A DNA stretch of 64,000 nt from Clostridia bacterium (GCA_018436095.1 JAHDMJ010000003.1:93518-157517); one strand, 5' to 3'. Positions 32,261 to 40,995 are shown, numbered from the stretch's first letter. Notes: generated by a model not told the origin, from the letters alone. A program made the numbers and translations.

Positions 32261-32822
32261 AGGGAGACGCCAGGGACGTCGGGGGAAGACCATACTTCTT
32301 CTGGTTATGATTTTTCTAATTACCATAGTCGCGTCCAACAAAGATATTTTGCTGCGGACCTTGTATCCGGCTCCTTATTATGATGAGATTGTTCCTTTAT
32401 GCCAGGAGTTCGGAGAAGAGCTGGCTCTGGTGCTGGCTCTGATTCAGACCGAAAGCCGTTTTCGTGAGACAGCCCTTTCTTCCCGGGGAGCGGTGGGCTT
32501 GATGCAGGTGATGCCCGATACCGCCCAATGGATGGCTGATCAGCTAGGGCTGGAGGATTACAGGGCGGAAAACCTCCATGAGCGGCAATGGAATTTAAAG
32601 CTGGGCATAGCTTATCTTCATTATTTGCGGCAGCAATTTCCCGGCAGCCTGGTGCAAGCTTTAGCGGCTTACAATGCGGGGCCTACGAAAGTCCGTTCCT
32701 GGCTTGGAGAGGGCCAATGGGACGGCAGCCGGGAAAATTTAGAGGAAATACCTTATAAAGAGACCAGAAATTACGTGGAAAAGGTCATGGACCGGTATGA
32801 AGCCTACCGAAGGATTTATTGA
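32250..32822 (+). CDS. lytic transglycosylase, SLT domain, membrane-anchored
   Basis: 190 residues, GTG start after GGGAGGAG. A basic N-terminus precedes one membrane segment (TILLLVMIFLITIVAS). The SLT domain follows: ALVLALIQTESRFRETALSSRGAVGLMQVMPDTAQW (catalytic Glu in QTES; GLMQVMP motif) and LAAYNAGPTKVRSWL. It cleaves peptidoglycan glycan strands to 1,6-anhydro products outside the membrane. Last of the polA-coaE transcript. Confidence 0.94.
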   Translation: MANKGRRQGRRGKTILLLVMIFLITIVASNKDILLRTLYPAPYYDEIVPLCQEFGEELALVLALIQTESRFRETALSSRGAVGLMQVMPDTAQWMADQLGLEDYRAENLHERQWNLKLGIAYLHYLRQQFPGSLVQALAAYNAGPTKVRSWLGEGQWDGSRENLEEIPYKETRNYVEKVMDRYEAYRRIY

Positions 32823-32937
32823 AGGATTTATCCATAATATGCTGGACAAGGCAGGTTGATTGCCGTATGATAAAGGCTAAATAAAAAGCTGATCAATTGA
32901 CATAGATAAATCAGTCAATGACGAAGGGGGACTACCC

Positions 32938-33996
32938 ATGGCCAAACCAAATGTAAAACCCATTGTGACCTTAGCCCAGGTGGACGAGCTTACCATTGAT
33001 CAAAACCGTATTTTACATTCTGCTACCCATGAAGAAATCATAAGTGGGGCGACTACGGATATTTATTTTGTCAAAACCCATGAGATTTTGACAAAGAAAG
33101 GCTATGCCGACAAAGTAGTAACGGCGGAGGTTTTTGCCAGGGGCGAGGGCGTACTGGCCGGCATGGAAGAAACTATTTCCCTCCTTACGGCGGGCATAGC
33201 GACTTCCGGACTGGAGCTTTGGGCTTTACCGGAAGGCAGCAGGTTTAAAGACCGGGAGGTGCTGCTGCGGATTAAAGGCCGCTATACGGATTTTGGCCTT
33301 TATGAAACGGCTTTGCTGGGCTGCCTGGCCAGTGCCTGCGGCTGGGCTACCGCTGCCGCCCAGATAAAAGCGGCGGCCGGCGATACGCCAGTGACCTGTT
33401 TCGGCGCCCGCCACGTTCATCCGGCGGTGGCTCCCGTTATGGAAAGAGCGGCCATCATCGGCGGTGTGAATGGGGCTAGCTGCATTCTGGGAGCGAAGCT
33501 GGCCGGTAAAGAGCCTGTAGGGACTGTCCCCCATGCCGTATTCCTGATTATCGGCGATACGGTGCAAGTGGCCAAGGCTTACCATGAGCTGATGCCCGCC
33601 GGAGAAATCCGGACGGTGCTGGTAGATACGTTTAAAGATGAATGTGAGGAAGCCCTGCGGGTGGCGGAGGCTTTGGGCTCAGATCTTGACTTTATTCGTT
33701 TGGATACCCCCGGTGAGCGGGGCGGCGTTACGCCGGGCCTGGTGAAAGAAATAAAATTCCGCCTGGACAAGGCCGGTTTTGGTCATGTGAAGGTTATTGT
33801 CAGCGGCGGTTTGACTTTGGAAAGAATACCGCTGCTTAAAGAAGCCGGGGCAGATTCCTTCGGCGTAGGCAGCTTTATTTCCGGCGCCAAGGCCATCGAT
33901 ATGACTATGGATATCAAGGAAATCGACGGAGTACCCATCGCCAAGCGGGGCCGGCTGCCGGGTATTACCCCCAGTCCCCGCCTGATCAAAAGGTGA
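32938..33996 (+). CDS. nicotinate phosphoribosyltransferase-like protein
   Basis: 352 residues. GATTDIYFVKTHEILTKKG, TCFGARHVHPAVAPVMERAA, VGTVPHAVFLIIGD and VIVSGGLTLERIPLLKEAGADSFGVG (phosphate-binding C-terminal strand) match the short NAPRTase/quinolinate phosphoribosyltransferase type II fold found in archaea and Clostridia. It should join nicotinate and PRPP into NaMN for NAD salvage. Upstream, ATTGAC and GTCAAT (32897-32920) form inverted arms that may be an operator. A sigma-54 activator gene follows by 20 nt. Confidence 0.85.
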   Translation: MAKPNVKPIVTLAQVDELTIDQNRILHSATHEEIISGATTDIYFVKTHEILTKKGYADKVVTAEVFARGEGVLAGMEETISLLTAGIATSGLELWALPEGSRFKDREVLLRIKGRYTDFGLYETALLGCLASACGWATAAAQIKAAAGDTPVTCFGARHVHPAVAPVMERAAIIGGVNGASCILGAKLAGKEPVGTVPHAVFLIIGDTVQVAKAYHELMPAGEIRTVLVDTFKDECEEALRVAEALGSDLDFIRLDTPGERGGVTPGLVKEIKFRLDKAGFGHVKVIVSGGLTLERIPLLKEAGADSFGVGSFISGAKAIDMTMDIKEIDGVPIAKRGRLPGITPSPRLIKR

Positions 33997-34016
33997 GTCA
34001 TTAAGGATAGGAGAAG

Positions 34017-35753
34017 ATGAGTAAAGCAGGGAAAAAAAGGGAGCGGGACAGGATCCGGGTGGTGCTGATTGGCGGCGGTAAAGGCGGCAGCAGCATATTG
34101 AAGGAATTAAGCATGCTGGATCATATCATCATCATGGGCCTGGCGGACAACGATCCCCGGGCTCCCGGCATAGCCCTGGCAGAATCCCTGGAGATTCCCG
34201 TATGGCAGGATTTCCGCACCATGCTGGAAAACCCTAATTATGATGTGGTCATTGAAGCTACCGGCATAAAAGAAGTCAGCGAAGAAATCGACCGGGTGAA
34301 ATCCCCTTCATCGGTGCTGATCGTAGCCGAGGCTGCCCGGCTGATGATGCTGCTTGTGGAACATCATGAAGAACTCCGCAACATCAAGTGGGATGTGGAA
34401 AGGCTCTCCGCTATTATGGATGCCGCTCAGGAGGGCATACAGATGGCGGATAACGAAGGCACAATTTTATATATTAATAAAGCTTTTACCTGGATTACGA
34501 AAACGAAGCCTGAGGAGCGCATAGGCCAAAATGTTTTTGAGGTATCCCCCGAGGGGGCCTTGGCTGAGGTATTGCGCACAGGAAAGCCGGTTTTTGGCAA
34601 ACGCAATATGGTGATGAATACCGGCGTTGAGGTTCTTTCCAACGCATCGCCGCTGATGATCAACGGCCATATGCAGGGAGCGGTGGTGCTTTTTCGCAAC
34701 GTTTCCGACATTCAAAAGCTCAGTCAGAAGCTTGGGGAAAGCCGGGAAGTAATCCGTAATTTGAAGGAAGAGATCAGTGAGCTGGCGGCGCCCCGTTATA
34801 CCTTTGACGATATTGTGGGGGAAAGCGAAGCCTTAACTAAACAACTAAAAATCGCCCGTTATAGTGCCAAGGATGCTTATACGGTTTTGATCACCGGCGA
34901 AAGCGGTACCGGCAAGGAGCTTTTGGCTCACGCTATCCATAGCGCCGGGCCCAGAGCCGGCGGGCCCTTTGTCAAAGTGGATTGTACCGCCATCCCCCTT
35001 AATTTGCTGGAAAGCATTTTGTTTGGTTACGAAAAAGGCGCTTATACCGGGGCGGATAAGCGGAAAATGGGCAAGTTTGAGCTGGCCTCAGGCGGCACCA
35101 TATTTTTGGATGAGATCGGCGAACTGGACATTCAGCTACAGGCAAAGCTTTTGCGGGTGCTGCAGGACCGGGAAATGGAACGTCTTGGCGGCACCTATCC
35201 CATTAAGCTTGATGTCCGTATTATTGCCGCCACCAACCGGGATTTAAAAGCAGAGGTGAACAAGGGCAAGTTTCGCTTGGATCTCTATTACCGGCTGAAT
35301 GTGATCAATGTAGAGCTGCCGCCTTTACGGCAGCGCAAGGAGGACATTGACCTTTTAGCGGCGGCAATTTTAGCGAAAAAGAATGCCCGGCATCAAAAAA
35401 ACTGCGTGTTTACTTCCGGAGCCTTACAGGCTTTGCAGGATTACGATTGGCCCGGAAACCTGCGGGAATTAGAAAATGCCATTGAGCGGGCAGTGATTTT
35501 GTCGGAAACCCCCGTCATTACCCGGGAGTTGATCCAGGTTTTTGTGGGAGATAAAAAGGAGCACCGCAGCTTCAAGACCTTGCGGGAAGTGGAACTGGAA
35601 AGCATTTGGCAGGCATTGCAGCGCAATGGCCGCAGCCTTGAGGGCAAAAAGAAATCGGCGGCGGAACTGGGCATATCCCTGGCCACTTTGTATAATAAGC
35701 TGGAACGCTATCCCGAATTAGGCAAGGATGCGGAGAATAGAAGTGGCTTCTAA
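34017..35753 (+). CDS. sigma-54-dependent transcriptional activator: Rossmann-like, PAS, AAA+, Fis-type HTH
   Basis: 578 residues. Unusually it begins with a Rossmann-like domain (IRVVLIGGGKGGSSILKELS; LADNDPRAPGIALAES, residues about 10-115) that could bind a dinucleotide. A PAS domain follows (MDAAQEGIQMADNEGTILYIN, ~140-240). The AAA+ domain has Walker A GESGTGKE, loop GAYTGA (Tyr in place of Phe in GAFTGA), Walker B GGTIFLDEIGEL, and VRIIAATNRDL. The C-terminus KKSAAELGISLATLYNKLERY is the HTH. It lies directly upstream of a sigma-54-type promoter and the dehydrogenase operon, its probable target; an NAD- or redox-sensing role is inference. Confidence 0.92.
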   Translation: MSKAGKKRERDRIRVVLIGGGKGGSSILKELSMLDHIIIMGLADNDPRAPGIALAESLEIPVWQDFRTMLENPNYDVVIEATGIKEVSEEIDRVKSPSSVLIVAEAARLMMLLVEHHEELRNIKWDVERLSAIMDAAQEGIQMADNEGTILYINKAFTWITKTKPEERIGQNVFEVSPEGALAEVLRTGKPVFGKRNMVMNTGVEVLSNASPLMINGHMQGAVVLFRNVSDIQKLSQKLGESREVIRNLKEEISELAAPRYTFDDIVGESEALTKQLKIARYSAKDAYTVLITGESGTGKELLAHAIHSAGPRAGGPFVKVDCTAIPLNLLESILFGYEKGAYTGADKRKMGKFELASGGTIFLDEIGELDIQLQAKLLRVLQDREMERLGGTYPIKLDVRIIAATNRDLKAEVNKGKFRLDLYYRLNVINVELPPLRQRKEDIDLLAAAILAKKNARHQKNCVFTSGALQALQDYDWPGNLRELENAIERAVILSETPVITRELIQVFVGDKKEHRSFKTLREVELESIWQALQRNGRSLEGKKKSAAELGISLATLYNKLERYPELGKDAENRSGF

Positions 35754-35776
35754 TAATTAGAAGCCACTTCTATTTA
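35738..35776 (+). terminator. terminator overlapping the activator stop codon
   Basis: AGAAGTGGCTTCT (35739-35751) and AGAAGCCACTTCT (35759-35771) form a perfect 13-bp stem, then ATTTATT. The stop codon of the activator lies in the stem/loop. Confidence 0.8.
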
Positions 35777-35818
35777 TTAGAAAAAAGGGATTTTCCCTTG
35801 GCAAATCTCATTTTAACT

Positions 35819-35968
35819 TGCAGATTAATCAAAAATCTGCAGTTTATATTCTAAAATTTATAAATGGTGGCTTTCGTCATTGCAAGTCGGAAAATAGAGA
35901 AGGGCAAAAAAACCAAGGAAATAAAGGAGGTTGATGAGAAATAAGAATTGCGGCGGTATTCCGACTTG
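35819..35968. promoter_or_regulatory. candidate upstream activator sites for the sigma-54 promoter
   Basis: TGCAGATT (35819-35826) and AATCTGCA (35834-35841) are perfect inverted arms with a 7-nt spacer. CAAGTCGGAA (35883-35892) and TTCCGACTTG (35959-35968) are perfect 10-bp arms, the second directly abutting the -24 element. Either could bind the adjacent activator at a distance. Confidence 0.45.
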
Positions 35969-35969
35969 T

Positions 35970-35984
35970 TGGCATAAAAAATGC
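35970..35984 (+). promoter_or_regulatory. sigma-54 (-24/-12) promoter
   Basis: TGGCATAAAAAATGC has the GG and GC dinucleotides at the exact sigma-54 spacing (consensus TGGCAC-N5-TTGC). It is 64 nt upstream of the first gene of the flavin/Fe-S operon and just downstream of an AAA+ sigma-54 activator gene. Confidence 0.7.
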
Positions 35985-36047
35985 AATATAATAACTCATG
36001 TTTAGAAATGCGGATGGTGGAATAAAAAAGAGGGAGGAATAAGGATC

Positions 36048-36362
36048 ATGCGTGTGGTGAAACATCCGATTTTACCGGAAGATACGAAACCGGAAATGAC
36101 GATATTCTTTGATGGCAAAGAAATTCCTGCCAAGGCAGGGGAGCCCATTGCCTCTGCGCTTTTGGCTTCAGGGGTTCGGATATTCAGAGAAACCGCTAAA
36201 AAGGGCTACCCCAGGGGGATTTTTTGCGGTATCGGCCGCTGCACAGACTGTGTGATGACCGTTGATGGACAGCCTAATGTGCGTACCTGCGTCACTCCTG
36301 TCCGTCAGGGCATGAAGGTGGAAACTCAAAAAGGCTTAGGAAGGTGGTCGGAAAAGGCATGA
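36048..36362 (+). CDS. 2Fe-2S ferredoxin-type subunit of a multi-subunit amino-acid-type dehydrogenase
   Basis: 104 residues. TIFFDGKEIPAKAGEPIASALLASGVR is the ferredoxin/HcnA-like beta-grasp start. FCGIGRCTDCVMTVDGQPNVRTC carries four Cys (C-x4-C-x2-C...C) for a plant-type 2Fe-2S cluster. Small subunits of this kind occur in hydrogen-cyanide synthase, D-hydroxyproline dehydrogenase (LhpBEF type) and dye-linked L-proline dehydrogenases. The ATG follows GAGGGAGGAA. First gene after the sigma-54 promoter; overlaps the next by 4 nt. Confidence 0.88.
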   Translation: MRVVKHPILPEDTKPEMTIFFDGKEIPAKAGEPIASALLASGVRIFRETAKKGYPRGIFCGIGRCTDCVMTVDGQPNVRTCVTPVRQGMKVETQKGLGRWSEKA

Positions 36363-37462
36363 GAAAAGTGCAAGCTGTGATTGTTGGCGGCGGACCTGCA
36401 GGCTTGGCTGCTTCTATTGAAATTGCTAAAGCCGGCGGTAAGGTTGTAGTGATTGATGAAAATGGCAAGCCCGGCGGCCAGCTTTTTAAGCAGATTCATA
36501 AATTTTTTGGTTCCAGAGAGCATAGGGCCGGCGTCCGGGGCTATGATATCGGCACCCAATTACTAAAAGAGACGGAAGATCTGGGCGTGGAAGTCCTGCT
36601 GGATGCTCCCGTTTACGGCTTGTTCCGGGATCCTGCCGGCATTATGGTCAGCTATATGAAGGATGGCCGGGAACAAGCGATTATTGGTGAGAAAGTGATT
36701 TTGGCCACCGGCGCCGCCGAGAATGCTCTGGTTTTCCCCGGCAGCACTCTGCCCGGTGTTATGGGTGCCGGCTGCGCCCAGACCATGATCAATGTCAACC
36801 GGGTGCTGCCCGGGCAGAAAGTAATCATGGTTGGTTCCGGCAACGTAGGCCTCATCGTATCTTATCAGCTGATTCAGGCCGGCGCCGAAGTATTGGCCCT
36901 GGTGGAAGCGGCTCCCAGTATCGGCGGTTACGGCGTTCATGCCGGCAAGATCCGCCGGGCCGGTACTCCTATTTATGTGGGCCACACCATTAAGCGGGTT
37001 CTCGGCAAGACCCAGGTGGAAAAAGTAGAGCTGGTGGCTTTGGATGAGAAGTTCCAGGAGATTCCCGGCACGGAAAAGATGCTGGAAGCCGATACGGTCT
37101 GCATTGCCGTTGGCTTGACTCCTTTGACGGAATTAGCCTGGCTGGCCGGCTGCGAATTTACGTTTATTCCCCTTTTGGGCGGCCATATCCCCATCCATAA
37201 CGAAGATATGGAAACCACGGTGCCCGGCTTATATGTGGCCGGTGATATTGCCGGGGCTGAAGAGGCCAGTACGGCTATGGAAGAAGGCCGGCTCTCCGGT
37301 ATTGCCGCCGCCGAAGCCCTGCAGCTTTATACGGCGGAAGAAGCTAAAGCCCTGAAGGCTGAGGTCTGGGACAGAATGAACGCTTTGCGTACCGGTCCCT
37401 TTGGGCAGAAGCGCTACGATGCCAAAGCACAACTGCTGGCAACAGCAAAAGGAGGGAAATAA
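36359..37462 (+). CDS. FAD/NAD(P)-binding oxidoreductase subunit
   Basis: 367 residues. QAVIVGGGPAGLAASIEIAKAG is the FAD dinucleotide fold, KVILATGAAEN the ATG motif, QKVIMVGSGNVGLIVSYQLI the second nucleotide-binding fold, and VPGLYVAGDIAGAEEASTAMEEGRLSG the C-terminal FAD motif. This is the alpha-type subunit of heteromeric amine/amino-acid dehydrogenases, passing electrons to NAD or Fe-S partners. The ATG at 36359 overlaps the preceding stop (ATGA); a GTG at 36344 is less likely. Second of five coupled genes. Confidence 0.9.
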   Translation: MRKVQAVIVGGGPAGLAASIEIAKAGGKVVVIDENGKPGGQLFKQIHKFFGSREHRAGVRGYDIGTQLLKETEDLGVEVLLDAPVYGLFRDPAGIMVSYMKDGREQAIIGEKVILATGAAENALVFPGSTLPGVMGAGCAQTMINVNRVLPGQKVIMVGSGNVGLIVSYQLIQAGAEVLALVEAAPSIGGYGVHAGKIRRAGTPIYVGHTIKRVLGKTQVEKVELVALDEKFQEIPGTEKMLEADTVCIAVGLTPLTELAWLAGCEFTFIPLLGGHIPIHNEDMETTVPGLYVAGDIAGAEEASTAMEEGRLSGIAAAEALQLYTAEEAKALKAEVWDRMNALRTGPFGQKRYDAKAQLLATAKGGK

Positions 37463-37463
37463 G

Positions 37464-37976
37464 ATGGCAGACGGCGTCAAAATCACCGGCATTCCTACGA
37501 TGGAAGAGCTGAAAGCCACTCCCGGCCTGGTCAGCGACCAGCGGTTTGAAAAGTCTGCGGTGGCGGTAATCGAATGTGTGCAGGAAATACCTTGCAACCC
37601 CTGTGAAAAAGCCTGCCCTTTTGGAGCGATTATCGTAGGTTCTCCCATTACTAACTTGCCTGTTATCGACGAAGATAAATGTACAGGCTGCGGCGTCTGC
37701 CTGGCTCAGTGCCCCGGTCTGGCCATTTTCCGGGTGGAGAAGAATTACACCGACAGCACCAGCATGGTGGAATTCCCCTTTGAATATCTGCCTTTGCCCC
37801 AAGAGGGCGATACGGTGCCCTGCGGAGGCCGGAACGGCCAGTACCTTACGGAAGGCAAGGTATTAAAAGTAAAGAAGACGAAGCAGATGGACGGTACTAC
37901 TCTGGTTTCCGTAGAGGTGCCAAAGCAGTATTTTATGGATGTCAGAACGATTTGCCGAAAGGGGGGGAGCAAATGA
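37464..37976 (+). CDS. 4Fe-4S ferredoxin-domain protein
   Basis: 170 residues, ATG 5 nt after GGAGGGAAA. IPCNPCEKACPFGAIIVG and CTGCGVCLAQCPGLAIF hold eight Cys for two 4Fe-4S clusters. The C-terminal half (SMVEFPFEYLPLPQEGDTVPCGGRNGQ) is a beta-rich domain without recognised similarity. It is probably the electron wire between the flavoprotein subunits of the complex. Overlaps the next gene by 4 nt. Confidence 0.85.
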   Translation: MADGVKITGIPTMEELKATPGLVSDQRFEKSAVAVIECVQEIPCNPCEKACPFGAIIVGSPITNLPVIDEDKCTGCGVCLAQCPGLAIFRVEKNYTDSTSMVEFPFEYLPLPQEGDTVPCGGRNGQYLTEGKVLKVKKTKQMDGTTLVSVEVPKQYFMDVRTICRKGGSK

Positions 37977-38260
37977 GTACTTGCGGTGCAGAAGATCATG
38001 TATTCGTTTGCCGCTGTGAAGAGATAACCAAAGAAGAGATTGCGGCGGCTATTGCCGACGGCGCTACTACGGTAAGGGGAATTAAGGTCCGGACCGAAGC
38101 CGGTATGGGCTTGTGTCAAGGCCGGGGCTGCCGCAAGATTATCCAGCAGATGCTGTCTCAGTCCGGGGCGCGGCCTGCTGCCGAAGTTCTTCCCTCCACT
38201 ACCAGAACGCCTGTTCGCACGGCCAAAATCTCTGAATTTATCAATGAGGAGGACGACTGA
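37973..38260 (+). CDS. BFD-like [2Fe-2S] domain subunit
   Basis: 95 residues, ATG with AAAGGGGGGGAG upstream. FVCRCEEITKEEIAAAIADGATTVRGIKVRTEAGMGLCQGRGC has the C-x-C...C-x4-C pattern of the bacterioferritin-associated ferredoxin fold, common as the C-terminal part of NirB or of HcnB/SoxA-type subunits. Here it is a separate gene. Its end overlaps the DAO-type gene by 1 nt (TGATG). Confidence 0.88.
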   Translation: MSTCGAEDHVFVCRCEEITKEEIAAAIADGATTVRGIKVRTEAGMGLCQGRGCRKIIQQMLSQSGARPAAEVLPSTTRTPVRTAKISEFINEEDD

Positions 38261-39438
38261 TGACCAGAACAGCAGATGTAGCCATCGTCGGCGGCGGCGT
38301 TAATGGTTGCTCCATAGCTTATCGCTTGGCTAAGGCCGGCAAAAAAGTAGTCTTATGCGAAAAAGGAGATTTTGCTGCCGGCGCCACCGGTTCTTGCGAC
38401 CAGATGGTTATCCTCCAATCAAAGAATCCCGGTATCCATTTGAAGTTAGCCTTGGATAGCGCCGAGCTTTTCCAAACCCTGGCTCAGGAGCTGGATTACG
38501 ATATTGAGTATTTCCGGCATGGCGGCATGATTACCATTGAAAACGAGATGGAAATGGATGTGATGACCGACTTCGTAGCCAAGCAGAAGAAGATCGGTCT
38601 GGAAGTAGACATCATCAGCAGGGAAGAAGCTTCCAAAAGGCAGCGGGGCCTGGGGGAACATCTTTTGGGCTGCACCTACAGCGCCCAGGACGGCCACGTT
38701 AACCCTTTCAAGCTGAACATGGGTTTTGCCCAAGCCGCCAAGAAAGCCGGCGCCGAGCTGCTGATTGACGCTGAGGTCACCGATTTCAAAATGGCCGGCG
38801 GCAAGGTAGTCGGCATCAAAACCGCCAAAGGCGATGTGGATGCGGAGACCGTTGTGCTGGCGGCCGGCGCCTGGAGCCCTCTTCTGGGTCAGAAGCTGGG
38901 CATGAAACTGCCCATTAAGCCCCGCCGGGGCCAGATTATCGTTTCTCAGCCCTGCGCTCCTTATATCGTAGGCGATATTTTATCGGCCCAATATATTGTG
39001 GCCAAATACCATCCGGAAACCTTGCTGAATGCCAAGAGCAGGGGCATTCAGTTGGGCGTGGGCCTGGCCATCAGCCAGACGGCCCGGGGCGGCATTCTCA
39101 TCGGCGCCACCCGGGAGTTTGTGGACTATGATGTGAGCAACACCAGGGAAGGCATTAGAGAGATTCTCAAAAATGCCGCCAGGTTAATGCCGGGCCTGAA
39201 GAATCTTAATATCATCCGGGTCATGGGCGGTGTCCGCCCCTATACACCCGACGGCTTGCCTTTAGTGGGCTGCGTCAAAGGCATGGACGGCCTCTTTATG
39301 GCAGCCGGCCATGAAGGAGACGGCATTGCTCTCAGCGCCGTTACCGGCAAGATCGTTGCCGGCCTGATTTGCGAAGGCAAAGCTTATACCGATGTATCCG
39401 CTTTGGATCCCAACCGGTTTGAGCTTTTCGCCAAATAA
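38260..39438 (+). CDS. FAD-dependent oxidoreductase, DAO family (catalytic subunit)
   Basis: 392 residues. TADVAIVGGGVNGCSIAYRLAKAGKKVVLCEKGDFAAGATG is the FAD site of glycine/D-amino-acid oxidase-type enzymes; later VVLAAGAWSPLLG and GGVRPYTPDGLPLVGCV with HEGDGIALSAVTG complete the fold. It is the beta-type catalytic subunit in sarcosine, proline and hydroxyproline dehydrogenases. With the four preceding Fe-S/flavin genes it should oxidise an N-alkyl or cyclic amino acid and feed electrons to NAD or ferredoxin. Substrate unknown. Confidence 0.9.
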   Translation: MTRTADVAIVGGGVNGCSIAYRLAKAGKKVVLCEKGDFAAGATGSCDQMVILQSKNPGIHLKLALDSAELFQTLAQELDYDIEYFRHGGMITIENEMEMDVMTDFVAKQKKIGLEVDIISREEASKRQRGLGEHLLGCTYSAQDGHVNPFKLNMGFAQAAKKAGAELLIDAEVTDFKMAGGKVVGIKTAKGDVDAETVVLAAGAWSPLLGQKLGMKLPIKPRRGQIIVSQPCAPYIVGDILSAQYIVAKYHPETLLNAKSRGIQLGVGLAISQTARGGILIGATREFVDYDVSNTREGIREILKNAARLMPGLKNLNIIRVMGGVRPYTPDGLPLVGCVKGMDGLFMAAGHEGDGIALSAVTGKIVAGLICEGKAYTDVSALDPNRFELFAK

Positions 39439-39490
39439 TGCTTATCTGGAATTAAAAACCTCACTTGCCATCAACAAATTCACCATAGCT

Positions 39491-39568
39491 GCAGAAAGAG
39501 GAAGGGTTCACAAGACCTTCCTCTTTTTGCGTCTAAGAAGAGGAAGGCCTCGACTTTCCTCTTTCTGC
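39491..39568 (+). terminator. tandem terminators after the dehydrogenase operon
   Basis: GCAGAAAGAGGAAGG (39491-39505) pairs with CCTTCCTCTTTTTGC (39516-39530). A second, similar hairpin AGAAGAGGAA...TTCCTCTTTCT spans 39537-39567. Both stems contain GAGGAAGG, suggesting duplication. Confidence 0.8.
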
Positions 39569-39715
39569 GTTTAAAAAGAAAAGCGGCTGTGAATTTTCAG
39601 TGAAAAAAGCGGCAAACTCCTTTATTGTCGCATAAAACTGCGATATTATAAGGTCAAGGGATATAATGAAAATTTTTACAAAGAATATATTTAAATATTA
39701 GGAGGCGTGATCGAT

Positions 39716-40930
39716 ATGGAAAGATCGGATTGGGAAAAGGCAGACCAAGGCCGCAGCGGCTGTGCCAGATCTTTAATTTTTATTGCTTTATTGCTTATAG
39801 GCGCTTTAATCGGCGCTCTGACATTACACTTTGTGGCGGGGACGCCTCTTAATGTCAGCGAAGGCGGGCTATTGCCTGAGCAAGATAACCGGGTGCCCGA
39901 AACACCCGCCGTATCCGGCGACGGCCGGCAAAATTATGGCCGCAACATCATGACTTCGGATACGGTTCGGGATATTGTGGCACAATGCGGCGACAGTGTA
40001 GTCAGGATTACAACGGAAGTAACGAGAACTTCCACCCAAAGCCCCTTTTTCAACGATCCTTTCTTCCGGGACTTCTTCGGCTATCCCCAGGAGCCCCAAA
40101 AACAGACAGGTTTGGGCTCCGGTTTCCTTTTCCGGCAGGACGGCTATATTTTGACGAACAACCACGTGGTGGAAGGGGCTGATAAAATCAACGTTTATCT
40201 GACCTCCAATGAGAACCCTTATGAAGCCAGGATTATCGGCCGGGCTCCGGAGCTTGACCTGGCGGTGATTAAGATTGAGGGAGAGAACTTCCCTTATTTG
40301 ACCATCGGTGATTCTGATCAAGTATACGTAGGAGATTGGGTGGTGGCTATCGGCAATCCTTACGGCCTGGACCATACGGTGACTGTAGGCGTAATCAGCG
40401 CCACCGGCCGTCCCTTAAATATTGAGGGTACCATGTATCAAAACCTGCTGCAGACCGACGCCGCCATCAACCCCGGCAATTCCGGCGGTCCTATGCTGAA
40501 CCTCAACGGCGAAGTTATCGGCATCAATACGGCGGTAAACGCCACTGCCCAGGGCATCGGCTTTGCTATTCCCAGCAGCACGGTATTGGATGTTCTGCAG
40601 GATTTGGAAACGGGTGTGGACCGGGTAAGGCCCTGGATCGGTATTACCATGCAGCCTATGTCCCAGGATATGATCCAGTATTTCAACATCGAGGGTATGG
40701 AAAGCGGCGTCATCGTTTATAGTGTGGTGGAAGATGCTCCCGCCGCCAAAGCCGGTATTAAAAGAGGCGACGTGCTTTTGGAAGTAGACGGCCAAAAAAT
40801 CACCGACTCTACTCAAGTCCAGTCCATCATTGCCAGCCGTAAAGTTGGCGATTTAGTAAAAATAATCGTTTATCGCGATGGCAGTCAGGCGGAATTTATG
40901 GTAAAATTAGAAGCCAGCCGCAGTCAGTAA
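39716..40930 (+). CDS. HtrA/DegP-like membrane-anchored serine protease with PDZ domain
   Basis: 404 residues. The ATG at 39716 is 10 nt after AGGAGG; the in-frame GTG at 39707 is too close. One N-terminal membrane anchor (SLIFIALLLIGALIGALTLHF) is followed by the protease domain: NNHVVEGA (His), APELDLAVIKIEG (Asp) and NPGNSGGPML (Ser). A PDZ domain follows (GVIVYSVVEDAPAAKAGIKRGDVLLEVDGQKI). It degrades misfolded envelope proteins. The neighbouring NfeD, FloA and CPBP genes make this an envelope-quality region. Confidence 0.95.
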   Translation: MERSDWEKADQGRSGCARSLIFIALLLIGALIGALTLHFVAGTPLNVSEGGLLPEQDNRVPETPAVSGDGRQNYGRNIMTSDTVRDIVAQCGDSVVRITTEVTRTSTQSPFFNDPFFRDFFGYPQEPQKQTGLGSGFLFRQDGYILTNNHVVEGADKINVYLTSNENPYEARIIGRAPELDLAVIKIEGENFPYLTIGDSDQVYVGDWVVAIGNPYGLDHTVTVGVISATGRPLNIEGTMYQNLLQTDAAINPGNSGGPMLNLNGEVIGINTAVNATAQGIGFAIPSSTVLDVLQDLETGVDRVRPWIGITMQPMSQDMIQYFNIEGMESGVIVYSVVEDAPAAKAGIKRGDVLLEVDGQKITDSTQVQSIIASRKVGDLVKIIVYRDGSQAEFMVKLEASRSQ

Positions 40931-40950
40931 GCTGACGGACGCAGGCTTCA

Positions 40951-40995
40951 GCCGCCGCTTGTGAGGTATAGCCAGCCGAATTAAGCGGCGGAGAA
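40951..40995 (+). other. stem-loop between htrA and nfeD genes
   Basis: CCGCCGCTT and AAGCGGCGG are perfect 9-bp arms around a 25-nt loop, immediately upstream of the NfeD gene. There is no U-tract; it may be a processing or attenuation structure. Confidence 0.45.

Noticed and set aside
35934..36005. 23-codon leader peptide (MRNKNCGGIPTCWHKK...) with AAGGAGG upstream
   Set aside because: It spans the -24/-12 promoter itself, so it would not be on that transcript; no independent promoter or conservation can be shown.
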